In this document: piece by piece, positions 51,387 to 58,325 of the stretch
How positions within the stretch are numbered: position 1 is the stretch's first letter
Layout of the letters: every line of letters starts with the position of its first letter
Assembly: GCF_900236475.1 (NCBI RefSeq)
Contig: NZ_LT963352.1
Span: 8,217,001-8,281,000 of the forward strand
DNA: 64,000 bases
Reading direction: 5' to 3'
Source: Streptomyces chartreusis NRRL 3882
GTDB taxonomy: Bacteria; Actinomycetota; Actinomycetes; Streptomycetales; Streptomycetaceae
The notes under the pieces: generated by a model
Told to the model about the DNA's origin: nothing
Database searches by the model: none
What the model saw: only the letters and a program-made list of their open reading frames with translations
Translations under genes and position numbers: made by a program

Positions 51387-52427
51387 CTACACCGGAGGAG
51401 GAGCGGTGGTCCGTCGCGGCACGAGAGAGGGGGAGAGCTTGACCTGTACCGATGATTTCCCGCGGTCGGCGATCCGCTCCAGGAGGAGGCGCGCGGCGTT
51501 GCCGCCGATCTCGCGGCCCGCCTGGTCGACGCTCGTGAGGGAGATCGGGCCGAAGGAGGCGAAGGTCGTGTTGTCGTACCCCGCCACCGAGACGTCGCCC
51601 GGCACCGACAACCCGGCTTCGGCGAAGGCCTCCAGCACTCCCATGGCAACGATGTCCGCACCGGCGAAGACCGCCGTGGGCCGGCGAGGCCGCGCGAGCA
51701 GCTGCCTGGCGCCCTCGTAACCGCCCTGTTGGGTGTAGCTGGTGGAGACGACATCGATCTCCTCCGCGAGACCGTGGGCTCGCATGACGAGCCGATAGCC
51801 GTCCGCGCGCTGGGCGTTGGGCATCTCCTCGCTGCGGGTCGGGTCGGTTTCGTGGTGCTCGATGTGGGCGATCCGGCGATGACCGAGGTCGACGAGGTGA
51901 CCGACGAGCATGGACGCGCCCGCCACGTCGTCGTCCGTCACGGTGTCGTACACCGGGGAGTGCCCGTGGCGGCCGACGACCACGGTCGGTACGGCTGAGG
52001 CGATGTGCTCGAGTCGGGGGCGCGACGACACGGGGGCGATCAGGATGATGCCGTCCATCCCGCGGTCGATCATGGCTTCCGTGACGCGTGCCTCCGCCTG
52101 CTCGTCGTTGCAGCCGCCAGGCCCCAGGAAGACCTGGTAGTCGGTGTCCGCGAGCCGGCCGGTGATCCCGTCGAGGATCTCGGGGAAGAAGGGGTTGCGG
52201 ATGTCGGGCAGCGTCACGCCGATGGTGTACGTCTGGCCGCGCAGGCCGCGAGCGGCCGCGAGCGGCCGGTAGCCCAGCTCGTCGATCGCCCGGCGCACCT
52301 TCGCGCGCATCTCGGGGCTGGCTCCGTAGGCGTTGCGCAGCACCTTGGAGACCGCCGTCGTCGACACCTGGGCGTGACGCGCGACGTCGACGATCGTGAC
52401 GCGGCGAGGCGGTGCCGACGGTTCCAT
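51387..52427 (-). CDS. LacI family transcriptional regulator, apparently without target genes
   Basis: A 346-residue LacI repressor from ATG 52427, with GGAGG 8 bases upstream. The helix-turn-helix is VTIVDVARHAQVSTTAVSKVLRNAYG with the hinge YRPLAAARGLRGQ. The sugar-binding core includes TLPDIRNPFFPEILDGI and AVFAGADIVAMGVLEAF. Two AACGTT-centred palindromes lie upstream at 52448 and 52618, the first 21 bases from the start codon, consistent with autoregulation. No sugar transport or hydrolase gene is adjacent except a broken esterase, so its regulon was probably lost or lies elsewhere. Confidence 0.9.
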   Translation of the reverse strand: MEPSAPPRRVTIVDVARHAQVSTTAVSKVLRNAYGASPEMRAKVRRAIDELGYRPLAAARGLRGQTYTIGVTLPDIRNPFFPEILDGITGRLADTDYQVFLGPGGCNDEQAEARVTEAMIDRGMDGIILIAPVSSRPRLEHIASAVPTVVVGRHGHSPVYDTVTDDDVAGASMLVGHLVDLGHRRIAHIEHHETDPTRSEEMPNAQRADGYRLVMRAHGLAEEIDVVSTSYTQQGGYEGARQLLARPRRPTAVFAGADIVAMGVLEAFAEAGLSVPGDVSVAGYDNTTFASFGPISLTSVDQAGREIGGNAARLLLERIADRGKSSVQVKLSPSLVPRRTTAPPPV

Positions 52428-52447
52428 GCCAGTGCCCTCCGGTGAAT

Positions 52448-52461
52448 GGGGAACGTTGCCG
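52448..52461. promoter_or_regulatory. LacI-type operator candidate (central AACGTT), proximal
   Basis: GGGGAACGTTGCCG lies 21-34 bases upstream of the LacI start. It shares 11 of 14 bases with the distal copy at 52618. A central CpG is usual for LacI-family operators. Confidence 0.5.
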
Positions 52462-52617
52462 GAGAGTGTACGGATCCGGCCACGGTTCAGTAAGGCGGCG
52501 GCGTGATCGTCCCGTGTCGACATCGCGGATCGAAACCGGGTCATCCGCAACAGCTGCGCAGCATGCGGCCCTCTTGACGCCATGCGGGACGCTCTCCAAG
52601 GTTTGGTCACACCCTTC

Positions 52618-52631
52618 GGGAAACGTTACCC
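52618..52631. promoter_or_regulatory. LacI-type operator candidate (central AACGTT), distal
   Basis: GGGAAACGTTACCC is palindromic at 12 of 14 positions and lies about 190 bases upstream of the LacI start, where a divergent promoter would be expected. Confidence 0.45.
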
Positions 52632-52912
52632 ACGAAGCTGGTCCGGGGTCCGACCCCGGCACCCGACCACATCCCCCCAGACGCGGACCCGGCCGACGGC
52701 CGCACGTGCCGACTCGCTGCTGGACCTTGGCGTTGGGCCACAGCTGGTCCATGAACGGCACGGTGCAGGGCAGCGGCAGCCTCCTCTCGCCGCCCGGGGC
52801 GCCAGCCTCGTCGTGGTGAGCAGTGTGGCGGGCCACCCCGTCGACGGGCGAACCCCTGCCGAGCAGCCGACCCGCCGGACGAAGGCACCCCACGGTGCGA
52901 AATACTCACCCG
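52632..52912. other. Non-coding stretch before the GNAT gene
   Basis: Part of a 485-base gene-free interval between the LacI and GNAT starts. It contains the two AACGTT palindromes on its left side and otherwise no clear gene, RNA or repeat. Short plus-strand readings in it show no family motif and are probably decayed sequence. Confidence 0.4.
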
Positions 52913-53401
52913 ATGAGTTCACGCACTTCCCTGATCGGCCAGCCGATCACGATACGGAGGGCCGTCGCGCGGGATGCCAAACGGCTCACACGGCTCGTGC
53001 GTGGCTCAGGCGCCTATGAGGGTAAGTACGCAGCCGCAGTCGCGGGTTACCGGGTCGGTCCTGATTACATCGAGGCCCACCGCGCCTTCGTGGCCGTCGG
53101 CGCCGACGAGTATGGCGGCCGGGTCCTCGGGTTCTACTCGCTCGTCCTCGCTCCGCCGGAGCTCGACCTGCTGTTCGTCGCCGACGAGGTGCAGGGACGG
53201 GGTATTGGGCGGCTGCTCGTCGCCCACATGCAGTCCGAGGCCCGCGCCGCCGGGCTCGACCGTGTCAAGGTCGTGTCGCACCTTCCCGCCGAGGACTTCT
53301 ACCACCGCGTCGGTGCGGTGCGGACGGGGACCGTGTTCGCGAACCCGCCCGCAGTGCCGTGGGACCGTCCCGAATTCGAGTTTCGTATCTTTCCGGAATG
53401 A
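52913..53401 (+). CDS. GNAT family N-acetyltransferase
   Basis: A 162-residue acetyltransferase from ATG 52913 (MSSRTSLIGQPITIRRAVAR). The core has FYSLVLAPPELDLLFVADEVQGRGIGRLLVAHMQ, in which QGRGIGRLL is the acetyl-CoA pyrophosphate loop, followed by AAGLDRVKVVSHLPAEDFYHRVGAV (motif B). The substrate is unknown. The frame is open further upstream, but the additional 30 codons are not GNAT-like. It stands alone, followed by transposase debris. Confidence 0.88.
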   Translation: MSSRTSLIGQPITIRRAVARDAKRLTRLVRGSGAYEGKYAAAVAGYRVGPDYIEAHRAFVAVGADEYGGRVLGFYSLVLAPPELDLLFVADEVQGRGIGRLLVAHMQSEARAAGLDRVKVVSHLPAEDFYHRVGAVRTGTVFANPPAVPWDRPEFEFRIFPE

Positions 53402-53481
53402 CACGGTGTGCCGGTTCGCATGCAGCCGAGGCCCGCAAGCAAGGTGACCTGTAGAAGGAACCACCGGGCGGTGTCCTCGTC

Positions 53482-53541
53482 GAGCCCCGCGATCACGGGC
53501 TGGGACGCTCGCGCGGCGGGTTCACCACCAAGCTGCACCTA
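53482..53541 (+). pseudogene. IS5-family transposase fragment (internal part)
   Basis: A short reading, EPRDHGLGRSRGGFTTKLHL, matches the conserved 'LGRSRGGxTTKxHL' segment of Streptomyces IS5-type (IS4 superfamily) transposases. Nothing else of the gene is present here; another fragment, the C-terminus, is at 56137. Confidence 0.75.
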
Positions 53542-53719
53542 GGGTCCGTCTTCAAACGGATCCTGCCCGAAGCAGGGGGGACTGGACGAGCACTTCCTGG
53601 TCGACGGTCGCGGCAGGTTCCGGCCGCGCACCGAGCGCGATGGCCGGCCGCCGTCGCGGGTGCGGATCGAGGCCGCCCGCGCCAGCCGGCCAGTCCATAA
53701 ACTGTGAATATAAAAATGC
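53542..53719. other. Unassigned sequence between IS5 fragment and MarR gene
   Basis: It contains GGGTCCGTCTTCAAACGG (53542 on), which resembles terminal sequence of IS5-type elements. It is followed by a reading with DEHFLVDGRGRFRPR that I cannot assign, and an AT-rich promoter stretch at about 53698-53720. Confidence 0.35.
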
Positions 53720-53725
53720 TATGCT
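53720..53725 (+). promoter_or_regulatory. Putative -10 box, leaderless start of MarR-MFS operon
   Basis: TATGCT lies 6 bases before GTG 53732 in a locally AT-rich stretch (AATATAAAAATGC), which may also hold the MarR operator. Confidence 0.5.
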
Positions 53726-53731
53726 TCGAGC

Positions 53732-54190
53732 GTGAGTCGTCAAGACACCGCTCCTGGCGCGTCCGCCGCCATCGGGGCAGCCCTCTACGGCCTGGCCACC
53801 AGGGCCGTGAGACGCCTGCCCCGGGACATGAGCCTGACGTCCGCCGCGACCCTGGCCACCCTGGACCGGACCGGCCCCCGGCGCATCACCGATCTGGCCG
53901 CGGTCGAGGGCGTCACCCAGCCCGCGATGACCGCCCTGGTCCGGGTGATGGAGCAGTCCGGCCTGGTCGAGAGGCGGGGCGACGCGTCCGACAAGCGGGT
54001 CACGCTGGTGTGCCTGACCGAGGCCGGCGCCTCCTATGTCCGGACGCGGCGCCAGGCGGGCGTCCACGCGTTCGAGCGGTTGATCGGCGAGCTCACCGGC
54101 GACGAGATCGAGGCGCTGGTGGCGGCCCTTCCGGCGCTGAAGCATCTGGCAGAGCTCGAAAGCCAGGACCGCGAAGCGCCGAAGCAGTGA
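53732..54190 (+). CDS. MarR family transcriptional regulator
   Basis: A 152-residue regulator starting at GTG 53732. The winged helix spans about residues 33-100 (LTSAATLATLDRTGPRRITDLAAVEGVTQPAMTALVRVMEQSGLVERRGDASDKRVTLVCLT in pieces), flanked by dimerisation helices. Its stop overlaps the GTG of the MFS gene by 4 bases, so the pair is translationally coupled. Such a repressor normally senses the compound exported by its transporter. The operon lies between two IS5-type transposase fragments. Confidence 0.92.
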   Translation: MSRQDTAPGASAAIGAALYGLATRAVRRLPRDMSLTSAATLATLDRTGPRRITDLAAVEGVTQPAMTALVRVMEQSGLVERRGDASDKRVTLVCLTEAGASYVRTRRQAGVHAFERLIGELTGDEIEALVAALPALKHLAELESQDREAPKQ

Positions 54191-55620
54191 CCGGGCAGCC
54201 GGTCGGCGGGGCCGCGGTGAAGGCGTTCCCGGTGGCGCGTTCCGAGGCGCGGCTGCTGGTCCCCGCCCTGATGTTCATCGCTCTGGTCGTGGCGGCGGTC
54301 GCCAGCCTCGGGACGCCCCTCATCACCAGCGTGGCGACCTCGTTCCACGTCTCGCTCGACAGCGCGCAGTGGACGCTGACCGTCGCGCTGCTCAGCGGCG
54401 CCGTCGCCACGCCGGTCCTGGGCCGGCTCGGAGCCGGCCCGCACCGGCGGGCCACGATCCTCGCCACGCTGGCGGTCGTCGTCGCCGGCAGCGCGCTCAC
54501 CGTGCTGCCGCTGCCGTTCGCGTGGCTGCTGGCCGGCAGGGCGGCCCAGGGCATCGGGCTCGGGCTGACGGCGCTGATGATGGGCGTGGCCCGGGACCAC
54601 CTCCCCGAGGAGCGCAGCGCGGCCGTGGTCGCCCTGATCTCGGTGGTCTCGATCATCGGGGCCGGTGTCGGCTACCCGCTGGCCGCACTGCTCGCCGAAC
54701 TCGGCGGGGTACGGGCCGCCTACGGCCTCGGCCTGGTCGTCACCGCCGCCGCCCTCCTGACCGCGTGGCGCTCCATGCCCGAAGCCCCCGAAGGCCGCTC
54801 CGCCCACGTGGACGTGGCAGGCGCGGTCGTCCTGGCCGCTGCGCTGCTCCTGGTGCTGTTCCTCGCCGGCGAACGGAATCTGTGGAGCCGGCACCTCGCC
54901 GTGGCGGCGGGCCTCGCCGCCGTCGCGGTGGTACTGCTCTGCGTCTGGGCCGTCGTCGAGTTGCGCAGCACGACACCCCTGGTCGATGTGCGGGCGGTGC
55001 GGCATCCGGCGGTCGCCGGGGCGAACCTCGCCATGTTCGTCGGCGGGATCGGCATGTACCTCCTGCTGACGCTCATCACCCGGTACGCGCAGACGCCGCA
55101 CGGCGCCGGCTACGGCTTCGGGCTGACGACCTTCGTCGCCGGGCTGGTCCTCATCCCGTTCTCGGCGCTGGGGTTCGTCGCCGGCAAGCTCACGCCGCGG
55201 GTCCGGAAGCGGGTCGCCGACCCCCTGCTCCTGGCGGGCAGCGCCGTCGTGGTCGGCGGCGGGTTCGCCCTGTTCGCGGCGGCCCGGTCGGACCTGGCCG
55301 AACTGTTCGCGGCGATGGGCGTGCTCGGCTTCGGAGTCGGCGGCTTCTCGGCCGCGATGCCCGGCGTCATCCTGGCCGTCACCCCCAAGAGCGAGACGTC
55401 GAGCGCCATGAGCTTCAACTACGTCGTCCGCAGCGTCGGATACTCCCTGGGCAGCGCCATCGGCGGCCTGATCCTCGCCGCGGGCACCGGCCCCGGCCAC
55501 CTCTTCCCCGACGACAGCGCCTACACCACCGCGGCGCTGGTCGGCATCGGCGCCATGGCGATCACGACGCTGACAAGCCTCGCTCTCGCCCGCCGACGCT
55601 CGTCCGAGACCAACCCTTAA
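54187..55620 (+). CDS. MFS drug-efflux-type transporter (DHA2-like)
   Basis: A 477-residue transporter from GTG 54187, overlapping the MarR stop (GTGA). About 14 hydrophobic segments are visible (LLVPALMFIALVVAAVASLG, WTLTVALLSGAVATPVLGRL and so on), with motif A-like GRLGAGPHRRATI and motif C-like ISVVSIIGAGVGYPLAALL. This fits drug:H+ antiporter family 2. With the MarR regulator it probably exports a toxic organic compound; the substrate is unknown. The small DUF1330 gene follows by 33 bases. Confidence 0.9.
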   Translation: MTGQPVGGAAVKAFPVARSEARLLVPALMFIALVVAAVASLGTPLITSVATSFHVSLDSAQWTLTVALLSGAVATPVLGRLGAGPHRRATILATLAVVVAGSALTVLPLPFAWLLAGRAAQGIGLGLTALMMGVARDHLPEERSAAVVALISVVSIIGAGVGYPLAALLAELGGVRAAYGLGLVVTAAALLTAWRSMPEAPEGRSAHVDVAGAVVLAAALLLVLFLAGERNLWSRHLAVAAGLAAVAVVLLCVWAVVELRSTTPLVDVRAVRHPAVAGANLAMFVGGIGMYLLLTLITRYAQTPHGAGYGFGLTTFVAGLVLIPFSALGFVAGKLTPRVRKRVADPLLLAGSAVVVGGGFALFAAARSDLAELFAAMGVLGFGVGGFSAAMPGVILAVTPKSETSSAMSFNYVVRSVGYSLGSAIGGLILAAGTGPGHLFPDDSAYTTAALVGIGAMAITTLTSLALARRRSSETNP

Positions 55621-55653
55621 GGCAGATGCACTCATCCCCACACTGGAGGTTCC

Positions 55654-55947
55654 ATGCCCAAGGGCTACTGGGTCAGCGTCTACCGCACCATTTCAGATCC
55701 TGAAAAGCTGGCTGCTTACAACAAGCTGGCCCGCCTGGCCGTCGAGGCCGGGGGTGGTCGGACCTTCGTCCGTGGCGGTCGGGTCGTGGCGCATGACGCC
55801 GGAATCGCCGAGCGCACCGTCCTGGTCGAGTTCGACAGCTTCGAGCAGGCCGTCGCGGTGCACGAGAGTGCGGCCTACCAGGAGGCGCTGGTCGCCCTCT
55901 CCGACGGCGTCGAACGCGACTTCCGCATCGTCGAAGGCATCGAATGA
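55654..55947 (+). CDS. DUF1330 domain-containing protein
   Basis: A 97-residue dimeric alpha/beta-barrel type protein, with GGAGG 4 bases before ATG 55654. DUF1330 features are MPKGYWVSVYRTISDPEKLAAY, GGRTFVRGGRVVAHDAG, RTVLVEFDSFEQAVAVHESAAYQEAL and the final DFRIVEGIE. Family members resemble antibiotic-biosynthesis monooxygenase folds but have no proven role. It is likely the third gene of the MarR-MFS operon. Confidence 0.9.
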   Translation: MPKGYWVSVYRTISDPEKLAAYNKLARLAVEAGGGRTFVRGGRVVAHDAGIAERTVLVEFDSFEQAVAVHESAAYQEALVALSDGVERDFRIVEGIE

Positions 55948-55989
55948 CCGAGGTCCAGTCGGATCTTCACTGAAGGCGCACAGAGCTCC

Positions 55990-56110
55990 AAGAAGCTCGA
56001 CTCGCCGAGGTGCTGTGCAACGGCAGCTACACCCTCACCCCGCTCGGCCACGACGCCCGCGAGGCCCTGCGTTCGGTCACCGAGTGGTCACAGCGGTGTG
56101 GGGCGCCAGC
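55990..56110 (+). pseudogene. Winged-helix regulator remnant (HxlR-like C-terminal end)
   Basis: A reading of LAEVLCNGSYTLTPLGHDAREALRSVTEW matches the wing and last helix of HxlR-type regulators (YxLTPLGxxLxxxLxxLxxW). No start or DNA-reading helix is present, and the frame runs on into transposase debris. Confidence 0.5.
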
Positions 56111-56136
56111 GCAACCAGTTCTGACACCAGCTTGCC

Positions 56137-56238
56137 CGGGAGTTCGGGGCGGGACGGATCATCGCCACGGGATACGACAAGCCGGCGTTCCGCTACGAGG
56201 CGACCGTCCTCGTCGCTGCCATCACCGAGTGGCTCTGA
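56137..56238 (+). pseudogene. IS5-family transposase C-terminal fragment
   Basis: EFGAGRIIATGYDKPAFRYE followed by ATVLVAAITEWL and a stop matches the end of IS5-type transposases (TRYDKxAxRYxAxVLVAxxxxWL). The N-proximal fragment of a similar transposase is at 53482 in the same orientation; the MarR-MFS-DUF1330 genes lie between. Confidence 0.75.
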
Positions 56239-56250
56239 CGGACGCCCACG

Positions 56251-57204
56251 TCAGGCGCTGAACACGGCGTTGCGGCGTAGCTGTTCCGTGCACCACCGGA
56301 AGTGCCCGTCACGGTCGTCCAGGCCGAAAAGGTCGTAGGTCGTGAGGGCGTATGCGGCCTGATAGGCGGTGAGGGTCGCTGGCGCATACCCGAGTTCGCG
56401 GGCGAACAGCCTGGTGAGTTCCGCAGTGTGCTCCTCGGCGTGCGGCCCGTACATGTCCCAGATGGCGGCGGCGACGGCGGCCTCGAAGGCCGGATCGCCC
56501 GCGGTCGTGTAGAAGCCGAAGTCAAGCACCGCGACGGGCCGGCCGGTCGCGTCGATGTGGATGTTGGGCGGGACGAGGTCGCCATGGATCGCTGTCACCG
56601 GGGCGTCGGGGAGCGAGCGCAGTGCCTTCAGCGTGCGTTCAACTCCCGCCTCGAAGTCCGGCACGTAGGCAGCCAGGGCGGCACCGTGCCGGGCTGCGGC
56701 CCGGGCGGCCAGGGCCGCGAGCGCGTCGCGGAAGCAGTCGTGATCCCGCCACAGTGGACGGTCGTCACCCTGGACGGTCAACTGGCGCATGGCGTCGGTG
56801 CCCGGCACGGCGGCAAGACCGCGCAGAACGGCGATCAACGCGTCGCTCTGCTGGGTGGGCAGCTCGCGCTCATGGGCCGTGTGCGCGGAGTCGACCCGCA
56901 TCGGGTCTCCGGGCAGCTCACGCTCGTACGTCACCAGGACGTCCTCCTGGTACTCGACGTCGAAGATCTCCGGGGTGGAGAACGGCAGCGGATGCTGCGC
57001 AAGGTCCGCGTATACCTGGCGGACGAGATCGAAGTCGGCTGGCGGCCGACCGCTCCACACCTTGGCGGCCCGGCCCTCGCCCAGCCTGTAAACGACGCCC
57101 TCGACACCAGCGCCGATACGGCGGACACCCGTGTGCCCGCGGTCGGCGAAGTATGCGAGCCATGGGTCGGAGAGTGGGGCTTCCGCGTTCGGGAGGTTCT
57201 CCAT
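56251..57204 (-). CDS. Phosphotransferase family protein (APH fold)
   Basis: A 317-residue protein kinase-like enzyme. An N-lobe with GAGVEGVVYRLGEGRAAKVW (glycine loop and Lys48) is followed by a C-lobe with the catalytic HGDLVPPNIHID (207-218) and the metal-binding VLDFGF (226-231). The family includes aminoglycoside, macrolide and homoserine/choline kinases. The sequence alone does not show the substrate, and there is no neighbouring resistance or biosynthetic gene. It stands alone on the minus strand. Confidence 0.85.
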   Translation of the reverse strand: MENLPNAEAPLSDPWLAYFADRGHTGVRRIGAGVEGVVYRLGEGRAAKVWSGRPPADFDLVRQVYADLAQHPLPFSTPEIFDVEYQEDVLVTYERELPGDPMRVDSAHTAHERELPTQQSDALIAVLRGLAAVPGTDAMRQLTVQGDDRPLWRDHDCFRDALAALAARAAARHGAALAAYVPDFEAGVERTLKALRSLPDAPVTAIHGDLVPPNIHIDATGRPVAVLDFGFYTTAGDPAFEAAVAAAIWDMYGPHAEEHTAELTRLFARELGYAPATLTAYQAAYALTTYDLFGLDDRDGHFRWCTEQLRRNAVFSA

Positions 57205-57357
57205 CCGCGTATTAGACCAGCAGCCGCACGGACCTCACTGGAGGTATTCGTGCCGCGCCTCGCCCGCACCCCGGACCCTCGCCGCCGGCCCCGACGGCCG
57301 CACCCTGGCCGTCGACGGCGACGCAGGCGAGGGCGCCGGATTCATGCCCGGAGCACC

Positions 57358-57389
57358 GGAGGTCCCGGACCCCACGGGCCGGGACCTCC
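57358..57389. terminator. Terminator hairpin downstream of first lectin gene
   Basis: GGAGGTCCCGG (57358-57368) and CCGGGACCTCC (57379-57389) form a perfect 11-bp stem with a 10-base loop. It lies in the 315-base gap between the lectin stop at 57520 and the phosphotransferase start; nothing else was seen in that gap. Its stem sequence recurs at 59752. Confidence 0.65.
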
Positions 57390-57519
57390 GATGGCAGCTG
57401 CCTACCGTGCGACTGTCGCAGGGCAACTCTTCAACCCTTGTGCTGAGTTGCCGTGCTGGCGGGCTGTTACAAGGGGAGTGGCTCGCGCTCTGACCGGACA
57501 GCCGGGGCGGGCCGCTCGA

Positions 57520-58107
57520 TCACAGCAGGTCGAGGATCCAGCGCTGGTTCTCCGACCCGTCGCACGTGAACTGGGCAGCCTGTGCGCCGTTGGCGGTGCT
57601 GGCGCCCGAAATGCCCAGGCACTTGCCGCTCTTGCGGTTCTGTAGCCTGGCATCGTCCGTCGGCCCGCCCGAAACGGGAATGATCACCCAGTCCTGATTG
57701 GCGTCGCCGGACCCATTCGCGATGATCGCCGCCGCGCCGTTGGCGGTGCTGGCGCCGTCGATGCCCAGGTTCTTGCCCGAGCGTCCGTTCTCGAAGCTGA
57801 AGAAGTCGCCGTCCTGGATCATGTCCCAGTACTGGGAGGAGTTCTGGTCGTTTCCGGGCTGCTGGACGACTCTGGCGCCGTTCGCCGTGCTGTTGCCCGT
57901 CGGCTGCAGGAACTTACCGGACTTCGCGTTCCTGAGCCCGACGATCGGGGCTGCTGCTGCCCGTGCGTCGAGGGTCGACAGCTGTAGCGGGTTCGGGGAC
58001 CAGGAGTCGCTCGGCGACTGTGCGGAAGCGATCGCCGGGCTGGCGACCGCCATCAACGCTCCGATGGCAACGGCCGCGACGGTGTTCCTGGTACGCGATG
58101 TGCGCAT
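57520..58107 (-). CDS. Secreted ricin-type beta-trefoil lectin domain protein (copy 1)
   Basis: A 195-residue exported protein from ATG 58107, with GAGGAG 7 bases upstream. The signal peptide is MRTSRTRNTVAAVAIGALMA and onward, with cleavage near ASAQS. The mature part is one complete beta-trefoil with three repeats ending in Q-x-W: SSQYWDM, NQDWVII and NQRWILD, each preceded by 'SGKxLxIxGASTANGA'. Such domains bind galactose/xylose-type sugars. There is no catalytic domain, so it is a stand-alone lectin. It is a paralogue of the lectins at 59804 and 60435. Confidence 0.92.
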   Translation of the reverse strand: MRTSRTRNTVAAVAIGALMAVASPAIASAQSPSDSWSPNPLQLSTLDARAAAAPIVGLRNAKSGKFLQPTGNSTANGARVVQQPGNDQNSSQYWDMIQDGDFFSFENGRSGKNLGIDGASTANGAAAIIANGSGDANQDWVIIPVSGGPTDDARLQNRKSGKCLGISGASTANGAQAAQFTCDGSENQRWILDLL

Positions 58108-58149
58108 GAGACTTCTCCTCACGATTGGTGTTACTGGGGTGACCGCGAG

Positions 58150-58217
58150 TACTCAATCAGAGGTACAAATGAATCGCTAGATCGTTCGAATAATCGACTG
58201 AAAGCACTTTCTTGACG
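58150..58217 (-). promoter_or_regulatory. Conserved upstream element of lectin copy 1
   Basis: Four blocks, read on the plus strand as TACTCAATCAG (58150), AGATCGT (58179), TCGACTGAAAG (58194) and TTGACG (58212), recur with the same spacing (within 1 base) at 61358-61426 before the lectin relic. They probably form the promoter and activator sites of the lectin genes. Confidence 0.6.
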
Positions 58218-58325
58218 GATGGCACACGACATGCAGGCGTTCAGATCAGCACCAGGTGAAGGGTCTTCCCGCCCCGAACAGGGCCCGACATCCCAACCCG
58301 CCTTCCGGCCCTTGGCGGAAATTCG

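Noticed and set aside
52582..53019. Plus-strand reading upstream of the GNAT gene as a separate small protein
   Set aside because: It has no start signal or family motif and runs into the GNAT gene in another frame.
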